From an uncultured Clostridia bacterium (lineage in GTDB: Bacteria; Bacillota; Clostridia; Christensenellales; Aristaeellaceae): a stretch of 64,000 nucleotides of DNA. Both the position numbers and the translations under genes were made by a program. The DNA is taken from NCBI GenBank assembly GCA_946407745.1, contig CAMJPQ010000005.1:1-64000 (forward strand), in the 5' to 3' direction. Under the pieces are notes generated by a model, which saw nothing but the letters and a program-made list of their open reading frames with translations, made no database searches and was not told the DNA's origin. Shown here one piece after another: positions 45,794 to 55,840 of this stretch (positions within the stretch are counted from its first letter, which is position 1; every line of letters starts with the position of its first letter).

Positions 45794-47317
45794 TTATTCC
45801 TCCAGCACGGGCAGCATCCGGGAGTAATCGCTCTCATAGGCGTGAACCTTGGAGCTGGCCTTTTTGACCTTTGCCACCTCCTGCGTGGCCTTGGGAATCA
45901 GCTGCACCGTGCCGGCGCCGCCCACACAGCCGCCGGGGCAGGCCATGCCCTCCAGCAGGTAGCCGTTCAGCCGGCCGGCCTTTGCCCGCTGCAACATTTT
46001 GCGGCAGTCGTTCAGGCCCTCGGCGCGCTCAATCAGTATTTCGCGCTCAGGGTGATCGTGGCGGATGCAGCTGGCCACCGCCTCTGCGACGCCGCCGCTG
46101 ACGGAGAAGCCCCGCCCGTCCGCACTGGCGTTGCTGGGCACAGGCTCGGCGGCCAGGGCCGCAAAATCGACCTCCTTGGCCTCGAACATGCCCATAACTT
46201 CTTCAAAGGTGAGCACAAAATCAATGTCCGAGCGGACGGACTTGCGGCTGGCCTCCAGCTTTTTGGCGGCGCACGGGCCGATGAAGGCCACCTTGCAGCC
46301 GGGGTGCTCCTGCTTGAGCAGCCGCCCCGTCAGCACCATGGGCGTCAGCGCCATGGAGATGCAGTCCGCGTGCTCGGGGAATTCGCGCTTGGCCATCACT
46401 GACCAAGCCGGGCAGCAGGAGGTGCCCATGAAGGGCAGCTTCTCCGGCACCTCCGACACGAAGTCCTCCGCCTCCTGCAGGGTGCACAGGTCCGCGCCCA
46501 CGGCCACCTCGGCGACATCCGCAAAGCCCAGCTTCCGGAAGGCGGCCCGCATCTTTTCGGGAGTCAGCTCCTTGCCGAACTGGCCGGCGATCGCCGGCGC
46601 GATGGCGGCATAAACGGGTGTGTCCTCGTCCAGCAGCGCCTGTATGCACTGGAAAATCTGCGCCTTGTCCGCGATGGCGCCGAAGGGGCAGTTGGCCAGG
46701 CACATGCCGCAGGAGACGCATTTCTCCTGGTCGATTTCCGCCCGGCCGTACTGGTCGGAGTGGATGGCGTTCATGCCGCAGGCGGTGGCGCAGGGCCTTT
46801 GCAGCCGCATGATCGCGCCGTACTGGCATACGCTCATGCAGCGCCCGCACTTGATGCACATGCTCTGGTGGATGTGCGCCAGCCCGCGCTCGATGTAAAC
46901 CGCGTTTTTCGGGCACACCTGGCGGCAGGGCTGCGCCAGGCAGCCCTGGCACTGGTCGGTGACAACCACCTTGTTTTCAGGGCAGGCGTGGCAGGCGAAT
47001 TTGATGATGTTGATCAGCGGCGGCTGATAGTATTTCTCCGGCTTCACGCATTCCTCCGCGCCGGTGGAAACAGGCGCGTGCTCGGTCACGTCGCGCAGGG
47101 GCAGCCCCATGGCCAGACGCATGCGCTCCTTGACGATGGCCCGCTCCAGAAATACGCTCTCGCGATAGGTGGAAACCTCGCCGGGGATGATGCGGTAGGG
47201 GATGTTTTCCATGTCGCTGAGGCCGTTCTCGCGGTAGCCGTAGCTCAGCCGGGCAATCTCGGTGAAGACCTTGCATCGGATGTCATTGATGGAGGTGTGA
47301 ATACCCCTCATACTCAT
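45794..47317 (-). CDS. [FeFe]-hydrogenase-like protein with 4Fe-4S domains (group B-like)
   Basis: H-cluster motifs TSCCPAW, FIGPCAAKK, EGMACPGGCVGGAG; ferredoxin CxxCxxC clusters; start 47317. Confidence 0.85.
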   Translation of the reverse strand: MSMRGIHTSINDIRCKVFTEIARLSYGYRENGLSDMENIPYRIIPGEVSTYRESVFLERAIVKERMRLAMGLPLRDVTEHAPVSTGAEECVKPEKYYQPPLINIIKFACHACPENKVVVTDQCQGCLAQPCRQVCPKNAVYIERGLAHIHQSMCIKCGRCMSVCQYGAIMRLQRPCATACGMNAIHSDQYGRAEIDQEKCVSCGMCLANCPFGAIADKAQIFQCIQALLDEDTPVYAAIAPAIAGQFGKELTPEKMRAAFRKLGFADVAEVAVGADLCTLQEAEDFVSEVPEKLPFMGTSCCPAWSVMAKREFPEHADCISMALTPMVLTGRLLKQEHPGCKVAFIGPCAAKKLEASRKSVRSDIDFVLTFEEVMGMFEAKEVDFAALAAEPVPSNASADGRGFSVSGGVAEAVASCIRHDHPEREILIERAEGLNDCRKMLQRAKAGRLNGYLLEGMACPGGCVGGAGTVQLIPKATQEVAKVKKASSKVHAYESDYSRMLPVLEE

Positions 47318-47340
47318 GGCGGCTCTCCTTTCTGCTTCTG

Positions 47341-48741
47341 TCAGCCCTCCGCGGCGCTCTCGCGCTCGCTGCGCTTCACATGCATCATGATGGCGCACTC
47401 AATGCGCTTCTTGAACAGCTCGCATCCAGGCGCGTAGACGCCGCGGATGTCGCCGGTGGCGTGGTAGGCGTTGGCCGCGCAGCCGCCGGAGCACCACAGC
47501 CTGGCCCAGCAGTCCCTGCATTCCTCGCGGGCATAGGCGTTGCACGCGCGGAATTTCTCGCGCAGCTCCGTGTTGGTTACGCCCTGCCATATGTCGCCCA
47601 GGCGGTAGCTCTGATCTCCCACAAACTGGTGGCAGGGGTACAAATCGCCCCAGGGGGTCACGGCCATATACTCGGTGCCGCTGCCGCAGCCGGAGATGCG
47701 CTTGTATATACAGGGCCCGCCCTCCAGGTCCAGCATATAGTGGTAGAAAGTGATCGGATGCCCCTCCTCCTCACGGCGGAGCATATCCTTTGCCAGCAGC
47801 TCGTACTGCTGCTTGACAATTTCGATGTCCTCCGGGGTCAGGGCGGCAGGGTCGTCCGGTGCGCAGACCACCGGCTCCATGCTCAGCTCGGTGAAGCCGA
47901 GATCCGCCATGTGGAACAGATCCTTTGTGAAATCCGGGTTGGCGTGGGTGAAGGTGCCCCGCATGTAGTACTTTGTGCCGCCGCGCGCCGCCACCAGCTT
48001 CTGAAACTTCGGCACAATGCGGTCGTAGCTGCCGTGCCCGGCGTAGTCCACACGCAGGCGGTCGTGTATCTCCTTCCGCCCGTCCAGGCTGAGCACCACA
48101 TTGCTCATCTCCCGGTTGCAAAAGTCAATCACGTCGTCGTCGATCAGCATGCCGTTGGTGGTCAGGGTGAAGCGGAAGTTCTTGCCGCGCTCCTTTTCCA
48201 CGCTGCGCGCGTAGGCCACCAGCTGCTTGACCACGTCCCAGTTCATCAGCGGCTCGCCGCCGAAAAAATCGACCTCAAGATTGTGGCGCGCTCCGGAGTT
48301 TTCCATCAGGAAATCAAGCGCGCGCTTTCCTACTTCATAGGACATCAGGGCCCGTTCGCCGTGGAAGCGCCCCTGGCTGGCAAAGCAATAGCTGCAGTTC
48401 AGGTTGCAGGTGTGGGCCACGTGCAGGCACAGCGCCTTTACCACATTGCCGCTGCGCTCCTTCAGTACACCGGCCAGCTGGCCGTACAGGTCGTCGGAAA
48501 ACAGCTTTCCCTGGCGCTTCAGCTCCTCTATGTCCTCAAGGCATTCGCGCAGGTCGGCCTCGGTCACATCGGGGCGGCCGCGGTACTTGTCCAGCATCAG
48601 CGACACCAGCTCATCATGGGTGTGCTGCTCGTACAGGGCAATCAGGTCATACGCCACCTCATCCACAGAGTGGATCGCGCCGCTGTTTGCATCAATCACA
48701 ATGCGGCAGCCGTTCAGCTGATACTGGTGAACCATGGGCAA
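47341..48741 (-). CDS. scfB: Thioether cross-link-forming SCIFF peptide maturase (radical SAM/SPASM)
   Basis: HTCNLNCSYCFA radical SAM motif, SPASM CGSGTEYMAVTPWGDLYPCHQF; next to a SCIFF peptide. Confidence 0.93.
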   Translation of the reverse strand: MPMVHQYQLNGCRIVIDANSGAIHSVDEVAYDLIALYEQHTHDELVSLMLDKYRGRPDVTEADLRECLEDIEELKRQGKLFSDDLYGQLAGVLKERSGNVVKALCLHVAHTCNLNCSYCFASQGRFHGERALMSYEVGKRALDFLMENSGARHNLEVDFFGGEPLMNWDVVKQLVAYARSVEKERGKNFRFTLTTNGMLIDDDVIDFCNREMSNVVLSLDGRKEIHDRLRVDYAGHGSYDRIVPKFQKLVAARGGTKYYMRGTFTHANPDFTKDLFHMADLGFTELSMEPVVCAPDDPAALTPEDIEIVKQQYELLAKDMLRREEEGHPITFYHYMLDLEGGPCIYKRISGCGSGTEYMAVTPWGDLYPCHQFVGDQSYRLGDIWQGVTNTELREKFRACNAYAREECRDCWARLWCSGGCAANAYHATGDIRGVYAPGCELFKKRIECAIMMHVKRSERESAAEG

Positions 48742-48768
48742 CCCCTTTCATTCATGAAGAAAATCCAC

Positions 48769-48794
48769 AAAAAATACCGCCGTTGCAGGCGGTA
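48769..48794 (-). terminator. Terminator/attenuator between scfA and scfB
   Basis: TACCGCC-tgcaac-GGCGGTA then TTTTTT on the minus strand. Confidence 0.6.
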
Positions 48795-48810
48795 ATGAGC
48801 GCTGAGACGA

Positions 48811-48957
48811 TTACTTGCTCGCCTTTTCGCACTGCTGGTTGGCCACGCCGCAGCTGGTTTTGCAGGCGCTCTGGCAGGAGGTCTGGCACTCGCCGCAGCC
48901 GCCGTTCTTGGCGCTCTGGCACAGATCGCGGGTGGACAGGGTCTTAATTCTGGTCAT
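48811..48957 (-). CDS. scfA: SCIFF (six-cysteines-in-forty-five) ribosomal peptide
   Basis: MTRIKTLSTRDLCQSAKNGGCGECQTSCQSACKTSCGVANQQCEKASK. Confidence 0.96.
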   Translation of the reverse strand: MTRIKTLSTRDLCQSAKNGGCGECQTSCQSACKTSCGVANQQCEKASK

Positions 48958-49124
48958 GGGACACATCTCCCCTCTGAATATCATGCAAAGGAAGCCCTTT
49001 GAACAATGAAAGTATAGCATAGCCGCCCGCTTTCGTCAAGCAGGAGGGCATGGCTTCACAACCCGCGCTGTATCGCAGCTTTTGAGGAATTTATCACTTT
49101 AACGAAAAAAAGTGCGCAAAAACC

Positions 49125-49152
49125 TTGCAAAGAGAAAAATTTATTGTATAAT
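49125..49152 (+). promoter_or_regulatory. Promoter of oppA
   Basis: TTGCAA-N16-TATAAT. Confidence 0.65.
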
Positions 49153-49283
49153 AATTCCTCGTAAAGGTTGAACTGAGCAGATTGGGACATACCTGCATCA
49201 AGCTGTCCCGCGTTCATTTTATTCTGCTTCCGCCTGTCCCTGCGAAGGGGCAGAGAAGATAATTTTTTATGGAGGTATCGATC

Positions 49284-51341
49284 ATGAAGAAGCTTGTTTC
49301 CCTGCTTCTCGCCATCATGATGCTCGGCTGCGTCGTTCTGGCTTCCGCCGAGGGCGCTGTCTATGAGCGCGCTGATGATGAGGACATCTACGAAGAGGTT
49401 CTGGGCGGTTTCCAGGAATACATGGACAAGGCCGCTGCCGCTGCCACGCCTGACGAGAGCTTCGTCTACGAGGCTCAGGCTGAAGCCTACCTGCTGGACA
49501 GCGCCGTGATGATCCCCAACACCACCCAGGGCGGTGCCTACACCATCACCCGCATCGCCTATCGTACCGTTCCCTATGTCAACTGGGGCAACGACGATGA
49601 CCGCTGGGGCACCATGGTGGCCGCCAACGAGCTGATCAAGAAGGAAGACCGCGAGACCATGAAGGCTGCCTGGCAGAAGGCTGTTGCCGGCGAAGCCGAA
49701 TATGATCCCGCTGCCATGCTGACCGAGCTGGGCTACACCCTGGCCACCGATTACAAGACCACCTTCTCCACCGCTCCCGTTACTCTGGACTGGCTGAACA
49801 CCTCCTCTCAGAGCGACACCGAGATCACCGTGCAGACCGTGGACGGCCTGGTGCAGTACAACAACCTGGGCCAGATGGAGCCCAAGCTGGCTGAGTCCTG
49901 GGAAGTTTCCGAGGACGGCACTGTGTACACCTTCCACATCCGTCAGGATGCGAAGTGGTACACCTCCGAGGGCGCTGAGTACGCTCCCGTGACCGCCCGC
50001 GATTTCGTGGCCGGTTTCCGTCACATGCTCGACGCCAAGGCTGGCCTGGAATGGCTGATCGACGGCGTTGTCAAGGGCGGCACTGACTACTACGCCAACG
50101 GCGGCGCCTGGGAAGACGTCGGCTACGAGGCCATTGACGACTACACCCTGCAGATCACCCTGGAGCAGCCCGTGAGCTACTTCATGACCATGCTGACCTA
50201 CAGCTGCTTCCTGCCCATCTGCGAAGACTGGTACCTGAGCCACGGCGGCGTGTACGGCGAGGACTTCGCTGCTGCCTCCGCTGACACCAACACCTACACC
50301 TACGGCATGAACACCGATGTGGCCTCTCAGGTCTACTGCGGCCCCTACCTGCTGCAGAAGCTGGTGACCGATTCTGAGATCGTGTGCGTCAAGAACCCCA
50401 ACTACTATGACGCCGACAAGATCAACATGAACTCCATCACCTGGATCTATGACGCCGGTGAGAACCCCACCCAGACCTACAACGACGTGGTTGCGGGCGT
50501 GTACGCCGGCACCGGCCTGACCGAAGCTTCCGGCACCCTGGCCCTGGCCAAGGCTGACGGCAACTTCGACAAGTATGCCTATGTGTCCGACACCACCTCC
50601 ACCTCCTACTTCGGCGGCCTGAACGTGAACCGCGGCACCTTCGCTCTGGCCAGCGGCGCTGTGGCTTCCCCCAAGACCGAGCAGGAAAAGATCGACACCC
50701 AGACTGCCCTGCTGAACAAGAACTTCCGCAAGGCCATGCAGCACGCCTTCGACAAGGGCACTGTGAACGCCACCTCCCGCGGCGAAGACCTGAAGCTTGC
50801 CAACCTGCGCAACATGTACACCCACCCCGAGTTCGTGCAGCTGTCCGCTGACGTGACCGACGAAGAGGGCAACACCTTCACCGCCGGCACCATGTATGGT
50901 GAGATGGTGCAGTTCTATCTGGACAAGATGGGCGCCAAGGTTCAGGTGGCTGACGCCATCGATGGCTGGTACAACCCCGAAGCCGCTGTGGAATACCTGA
51001 ACGCCGCCAAGGAAGAGCTGGGCGATTCCGTGACCTGGCCCATCAAGATCGACGTGGTTTACTACGGACCCTCCGCTGCCAACACCGCGCAGGCTCAGGC
51101 CTACAAGCAGGTGATTGAGAGCACCCTGGGCGCTGAGAACGTGGTTGTGAACCTGCTCGAAGCCACCACCGCCGAAGACTTCTATGCCTGCGGATACCGC
51201 GCCAGCAACGGCGAGGCCGGCAACTTCGACATGTTCTACGGCTCTGGCTGGGGCCCCGACTACGGCGATCCCAACACCTACCTGAACACCTTCCTGGGCG
51301 GCGGCGCCGGCTACATGACCAAGGTCATCGGCCTGTTCTGA
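49284..51341 (+). CDS. oppA: Oligopeptide ABC transporter substrate-binding protein
   Basis: Signal peptide; SBP_bac_5 features; followed by two permeases and two ATPases; strongly C-biased codons. Confidence 0.9.
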   Translation: MKKLVSLLLAIMMLGCVVLASAEGAVYERADDEDIYEEVLGGFQEYMDKAAAAATPDESFVYEAQAEAYLLDSAVMIPNTTQGGAYTITRIAYRTVPYVNWGNDDDRWGTMVAANELIKKEDRETMKAAWQKAVAGEAEYDPAAMLTELGYTLATDYKTTFSTAPVTLDWLNTSSQSDTEITVQTVDGLVQYNNLGQMEPKLAESWEVSEDGTVYTFHIRQDAKWYTSEGAEYAPVTARDFVAGFRHMLDAKAGLEWLIDGVVKGGTDYYANGGAWEDVGYEAIDDYTLQITLEQPVSYFMTMLTYSCFLPICEDWYLSHGGVYGEDFAAASADTNTYTYGMNTDVASQVYCGPYLLQKLVTDSEIVCVKNPNYYDADKINMNSITWIYDAGENPTQTYNDVVAGVYAGTGLTEASGTLALAKADGNFDKYAYVSDTTSTSYFGGLNVNRGTFALASGAVASPKTEQEKIDTQTALLNKNFRKAMQHAFDKGTVNATSRGEDLKLANLRNMYTHPEFVQLSADVTDEEGNTFTAGTMYGEMVQFYLDKMGAKVQVADAIDGWYNPEAAVEYLNAAKEELGDSVTWPIKIDVVYYGPSAANTAQAQAYKQVIESTLGAENVVVNLLEATTAEDFYACGYRASNGEAGNFDMFYGSGWGPDYGDPNTYLNTFLGGGAGYMTKVIGLF

Positions 51342-51377
51342 TCAAACGGGAAGCACTCCATTTGACTGTTATGCAAT

Positions 51378-51417
51378 GATCAATGGGGGAACGGCGCAAG
51401 CCGTTTCCCCATTGATC
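51378..51417. promoter_or_regulatory. Intercistronic stem-loop between oppA and oppB
   Basis: 18-bp stem GATCAATGGGGGAACGGC-gcaa-GCCGTTTCCCCATTGATC. Confidence 0.8.
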
Positions 51418-51469
51418 GATAATTGAACGGTGGTATTCCCCTTTATTTTTCAAAAAAGTTGGTGTAGCC

Positions 51470-53053
51470 ATGAAGAAATATATGCTCAAGCGCATCCTAT
51501 TCTCCATCTTCTCGCTGCTGGTGGTCGTGGCAACCGTTATGCTGCTGGTGTATACCATGATCAACCGCAACGTCATTTTTCAGATGGACGATACGTGGAA
51601 CAAGAAGAGCAGCAATGACCGTACCATATACGAGTACACCATGTACTCCAAGTACGGCTATTTGTCGTACGTTGATTACACCAGCTTCCTGAAATCCAAA
51701 TACGAGCAGCTTTACGGCAGTGAATATACCAAAAACGCGGATTACAAGGCGGACAAGGATGCTGTGCAGGACGAGGCGCATTACCTGGAAAACAGCACCG
51801 TCCAGGCCTTTATCGCTGAAAACGAGGCGAAGGGCTACGAGGTGAAATACCTCACGCCGGACCGCTCCAAATCCGGCAAGGTGAAAAACGGCGGCAACGG
51901 CTATCTCATTGCCATCCATGAAGAGAGCGTATTCCTGCGCCTGTGGAATTACGTGACCCATTTCTTTACAATCGAAACCACGCGCGATGTGACGGATGCA
52001 AACCTCACCGAGCGCTATATCCGGTGGGAAAAGGACCCCTACAGCGGCTTCTACGCGCTGGTGGGCTCCGGCACCACCCATAAATACCTGCTGTACTTTG
52101 ACGGGCGCTTCCCCTTCATCCACCAGAACTTCATCCACATGAGCCTGGGCACCTCCTACACGCGCTACCGCGGGCAGGAGATCACGGATGTCATCAACCG
52201 CCCCGCGGGCGACCAGCTGAAGGCGCGCCTGCAGTACCCCGCGCAGGTGGGCACCGATACCTATATTGATTCGGCGATTGACTTCCACACCCTCAGCTAC
52301 AATCCGAACCCGCGCACCCGCACGGAGGAGACACAGTTCCCGGATCAGTACACCACGTACAGCTACCGCTATTCCGGCCTGTCCATGCTGGAGAATTCCT
52401 TTGTCATCGGCCTTATAGCCACGCTCATCGCGTACCTCATCGGCCTGCCGCTGGGCATACTGATGGCGCGGCACAAAGACGGCCTGGCGGACAAGATCGG
52501 CAACATGTACATCATCTTCATCATGGCGGTGCCGTCGCTGGCCTACATCTTCCTGTTCGCGACCATCGGCACCTCGCTGTTCAACCTGCCGTATAAATTC
52601 GCCAACGCGGAGGTCAAGATACTGGCCTATGTGCTGCCCACCATTTCACTGGCTCTGCCCTCCATCGGCAGCCTGATGAAGTGGATGCGCCGCTACATGA
52701 TCGACCAGATGAACGCGGATTATGTCAAGTTTGCCCGGGCGGAGGGTCTTTCCGAAAAGGAGATCTTCTCCAAGCACATTTCCGCCAACGCCATGATCTA
52801 CCTGGTGCACGGCATCCCCGGCAACATCCTGGGCTGCCTCACCGGCGCCATCATCACCGAGAGTGTGTACTCCGTGCCCGGCGTGGGCAACCTGCTCACA
52901 CGCGCCATCAACGGCCACGACAACGGCATCATCGTGGCCTGCACGGTGTTCTACACCTCCCTCTCCATCATCTCTGTCATTCTGGGAGACCTGCTGCTGG
53001 CCAAGTATGATCCGCGCATCTCCCTCTCTTCCAGCAAAGGAGGCGGCCGCTGA
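51470..53053 (+). CDS. oppB: Oligopeptide ABC transporter permease, OppB type with large extracytoplasmic loop
   Basis: C-terminal BPD_transp_1 domain (ARAEGLSEKEIFSKHISANA EAA loop). Confidence 0.9.
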   Translation: MKKYMLKRILFSIFSLLVVVATVMLLVYTMINRNVIFQMDDTWNKKSSNDRTIYEYTMYSKYGYLSYVDYTSFLKSKYEQLYGSEYTKNADYKADKDAVQDEAHYLENSTVQAFIAENEAKGYEVKYLTPDRSKSGKVKNGGNGYLIAIHEESVFLRLWNYVTHFFTIETTRDVTDANLTERYIRWEKDPYSGFYALVGSGTTHKYLLYFDGRFPFIHQNFIHMSLGTSYTRYRGQEITDVINRPAGDQLKARLQYPAQVGTDTYIDSAIDFHTLSYNPNPRTRTEETQFPDQYTTYSYRYSGLSMLENSFVIGLIATLIAYLIGLPLGILMARHKDGLADKIGNMYIIFIMAVPSLAYIFLFATIGTSLFNLPYKFANAEVKILAYVLPTISLALPSIGSLMKWMRRYMIDQMNADYVKFARAEGLSEKEIFSKHISANAMIYLVHGIPGNILGCLTGAIITESVYSVPGVGNLLTRAINGHDNGIIVACTVFYTSLSIISVILGDLLLAKYDPRISLSSSKGGGR

Positions 53054-54015
53054 TGTCCAATATCCAAACACAGAAGGACAGCAAGCTGTTCACCTTCATA
53101 GACAACAACGCCATTCAGTCCGAGCGCATCACCGCGCCGCGCTATTCCTACTGGGCCAGCGTGTTCCGGGTCTTCTTCCGCAAGAAGATCAACATTGTGC
53201 TGCTCATCGTCTTTGTGCTGATCATTGCGGGCAGCTTCATCATTCCCATTTTCGCTCCCTATGCGCCGTATGAGAACGTGACTGACGCCAAGACCTACAA
53301 CCTGAGCCCGGCTGCGGCCATGAGCTATTTCGGAGGCTTCTCCTTCAAATGGATCTTTGGCACCGGCGGACAGGGCAACTCCATCTTCTACGGCATTGTT
53401 TCCTCCGCGCGCACTTCGCTGATGCTGGCCGTCATCTGTGCGGCCATCAACATGACCATCGGCATCATCCTGGGCGCGGTATGGGGCTATTCCAAGAAGT
53501 TTGACGCGGTAATGCTGGTTGTCTACAACATCATCGCCAACGTGCCCTACATCCTGCTCATCTCCGTGCTGGTGTACATCATCGGCTCCGGCTTCTGGCC
53601 GTTTGTGTTCGCGCTGACGGTTACCGGATGGCTGGGCATTGCCTACTTCTTCCGCACACAGGTGCTGATCATCCGCGACCGGGAGTACTCTCTGGCCTCC
53701 CGCTGCCTGGGCACGCCCATTCCGCGCATGATCTCCAAGAACATCCTGCCCTTCCTCACCTCCGTGATTGTGACCCTGCTGGCCACCGAGCTGCCTCACT
53801 ACATCTCGATGGAGGTGTTCCTCTCCTACATCGGCGTCGGCCTGAGCGCTGATGTGCCCTCCCTGGGCCGCATGATCCAGGAGGCGCAGTCCGCTTTCAT
53901 TACCTATCCCTGGGAGTTCTGGCCCCCGGTTGCCATTGCCTCTGCCATCACAATCATACTGTATGTGCTGGGGCAGAACCTGGCGGACGCCTCCGACCCC
54001 AGAACGCACATGTAA
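53053..54015 (+). CDS. oppC: Oligopeptide ABC transporter permease, OppC type
   Basis: BPD_transp_1; SYIGVGLSADVPSLGRMIQEAQ. Confidence 0.92.
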   Translation: MSNIQTQKDSKLFTFIDNNAIQSERITAPRYSYWASVFRVFFRKKINIVLLIVFVLIIAGSFIIPIFAPYAPYENVTDAKTYNLSPAAAMSYFGGFSFKWIFGTGGQGNSIFYGIVSSARTSLMLAVICAAINMTIGIILGAVWGYSKKFDAVMLVVYNIIANVPYILLISVLVYIIGSGFWPFVFALTVTGWLGIAYFFRTQVLIIRDREYSLASRCLGTPIPRMISKNILPFLTSVIVTLLATELPHYISMEVFLSYIGVGLSADVPSLGRMIQEAQSAFITYPWEFWPPVAIASAITIILYVLGQNLADASDPRTHM

Positions 54016-54028
54016 GGAGGAGAAGCAA

Positions 54029-55828
54029 ATGGAAAACACCGACAGGAAGGTACTTCTCTCCCTGAACAATGTGAGCGTGAAGTTTAATGTGCGCGGCCGC
54101 ATTCTCACGGCCATCCGCAATGTGTCCCTTGACATCTATGAGAACGAATCCATCGCCATTGTGGGCGAGAGTGGCTCCGGCAAATCCGTGCTGACAAAGA
54201 CCTTTGCCGGCATGCTGGATGCCAACGGCTTTGTTTCCGAGGGTTCCATCATCTATTCCGATGATGAGATTTCCAAGACAGACGTGAAGCTGACTCCCGC
54301 CAACCGCCGCCTGCTGAAGCGCATCCGCGATCAGCTGAACAAGGATTCCACCCTGGAGCGCGGCGCGGAGGAATACAGAAAGATCCTGGCCAAAGAGGCC
54401 GACATCAAGCGCGCGCAGACCATCAGCGCGGAGGACGAGGAGCGCTACGAAGCGCAGCTGAAGGACTTCCGTGCCGACATCGTGGACAAGAACAACGAGC
54501 TGCAGACCCTGGATAAGCACAGTGCGGCTGACCAGGCGCGCATTGCCACCCTCACCGAGGAGGTCAGGGCGCTGACCGCGAAGGAGCAGAACCTCGTCGC
54601 GGAGCGCGACCAGAAGGCCAGGCAGCTGAAGGCGGCCTATGAGCAAGACACTGCCCGCAAGCAGAGTGACGCGGCCGAGCTGGCCGAGCTGAAGCGCATC
54701 CGTGAGGAAAAGATTGCCAAAGAGGACAAGCCGGGCAATCCCTGCGGGCTGACCGACGAGGTGGTGGAGCGCAACCGCATCCTTGCCTATGAGGTGCTGC
54801 TGAGCATCGGCCGGTATCCCCGGCGCAGCCAGTTCAGCTTTATTCGAAAGCTGCGCAAGCCCTTCCGCGAGGCCATGTCGGTAGGGGAGGACCTGAGCAG
54901 CGACGCGGTAAAGAACCGCATTTTCCAGACAGTCGCCTTCTATGTGGCCTTCCGCTCCGTGGACGAGGCGGCCGGTGTGGTGCACGGCTGGGCTGTGATC
55001 GACTGCGCTCAGGTGAAATACACCAATGACTGGCAGCAGATCCGCGGCAAGCGCATCGCGACGGTGTTCCAGGATCCCATGACTTCCCTGAACCCGGTGA
55101 TTACCATCGGCAAGCAGATCATGACGGTGATCCTCAAGCACCAGAAGTGCTCGCAGGCCGAGGCGAGGGAGCGCACACTGGACATCATGGCGAAGGTGGG
55201 CATCCCTGACCCGGAGACCCGCTTTGACGACTATCCCTTCCAGTATTCCGGCGGCATGCGCCAGCGCATCGTCATTGCGATTGCGCTTTCCTGCCAGCCG
55301 AAGATCCTTATCTGCGATGAGCCCACCACCGCTCTGGACGTGACCATCCAGGCGCAGATTCTGCAGCTGATCAAGGACCTGCAGAAGGATCTGGGCTTCA
55401 CCACGGTGTACATCACCCACGACCTGGGTGTTGTTGCCAATGTGGCGGAGCGCGTGGCAGTGCTCTACGCCGGGCAGATTGTGGAGCTGGGCACGGTGGA
55501 GGATATTTTCTACCGCCCGCAGCACCCCTATACATGGGCGCTGCTGTCCTCCCTGCCGCAGCTGACTGAGCGCAACACAGACCTGTTCTCCATTCCGGGC
55601 ACACCCCCGTCGCTGTACAACAAGATTGTGGGCGACGCCTTCGCGCCGCGCAACCAGTACGCGATGGCCATTGACCTGGAGGAGGAACCGCCCATGTTCA
55701 AGGTCAGCGACACGCACTACGCGAAGACCTGGCTGCTTGACCCGCGCTCCCCCAAGACGGAGGCGCCGAAGAACATCCAGAACCTGCACGAAAAAATGGT
55801 CGCTATCTATGGCGACGCTGAGGACTGA
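54029..55828 (+). CDS. oppD: Oligopeptide ABC transporter ATPase, OppD type with ~245-aa insertion
   Basis: [50 protein letters not shown]-terminal oligo_HPY. Confidence 0.92.
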   Translation: MENTDRKVLLSLNNVSVKFNVRGRILTAIRNVSLDIYENESIAIVGESGSGKSVLTKTFAGMLDANGFVSEGSIIYSDDEISKTDVKLTPANRRLLKRIRDQLNKDSTLERGAEEYRKILAKEADIKRAQTISAEDEERYEAQLKDFRADIVDKNNELQTLDKHSAADQARIATLTEEVRALTAKEQNLVAERDQKARQLKAAYEQDTARKQSDAAELAELKRIREEKIAKEDKPGNPCGLTDEVVERNRILAYEVLLSIGRYPRRSQFSFIRKLRKPFREAMSVGEDLSSDAVKNRIFQTVAFYVAFRSVDEAAGVVHGWAVIDCAQVKYTNDWQQIRGKRIATVFQDPMTSLNPVITIGKQIMTVILKHQKCSQAEARERTLDIMAKVGIPDPETRFDDYPFQYSGGMRQRIVIAIALSCQPKILICDEPTTALDVTIQAQILQLIKDLQKDLGFTTVYITHDLGVVANVAERVAVLYAGQIVELGTVEDIFYRPQHPYTWALLSSLPQLTERNTDLFSIPGTPPSLYNKIVGDAFAPRNQYAMAIDLEEEPPMFKVSDTHYAKTWLLDPRSPKTEAPKNIQNLHEKMVAIYGDAED

Positions 55829-55840
55829 GGAGGACAGAGA

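Noticed and set aside
45625-45837. 70-aa minus-strand ORF
   Set aside because: No convincing start, no conservation recognised, overlaps hairpins
49056-50825. 589-aa antisense ORF opposite oppA
   Set aside because: Low-complexity G/V/H/Q-rich product is a by-product of C-ending codon bias on the sense strand; no RBS or domain
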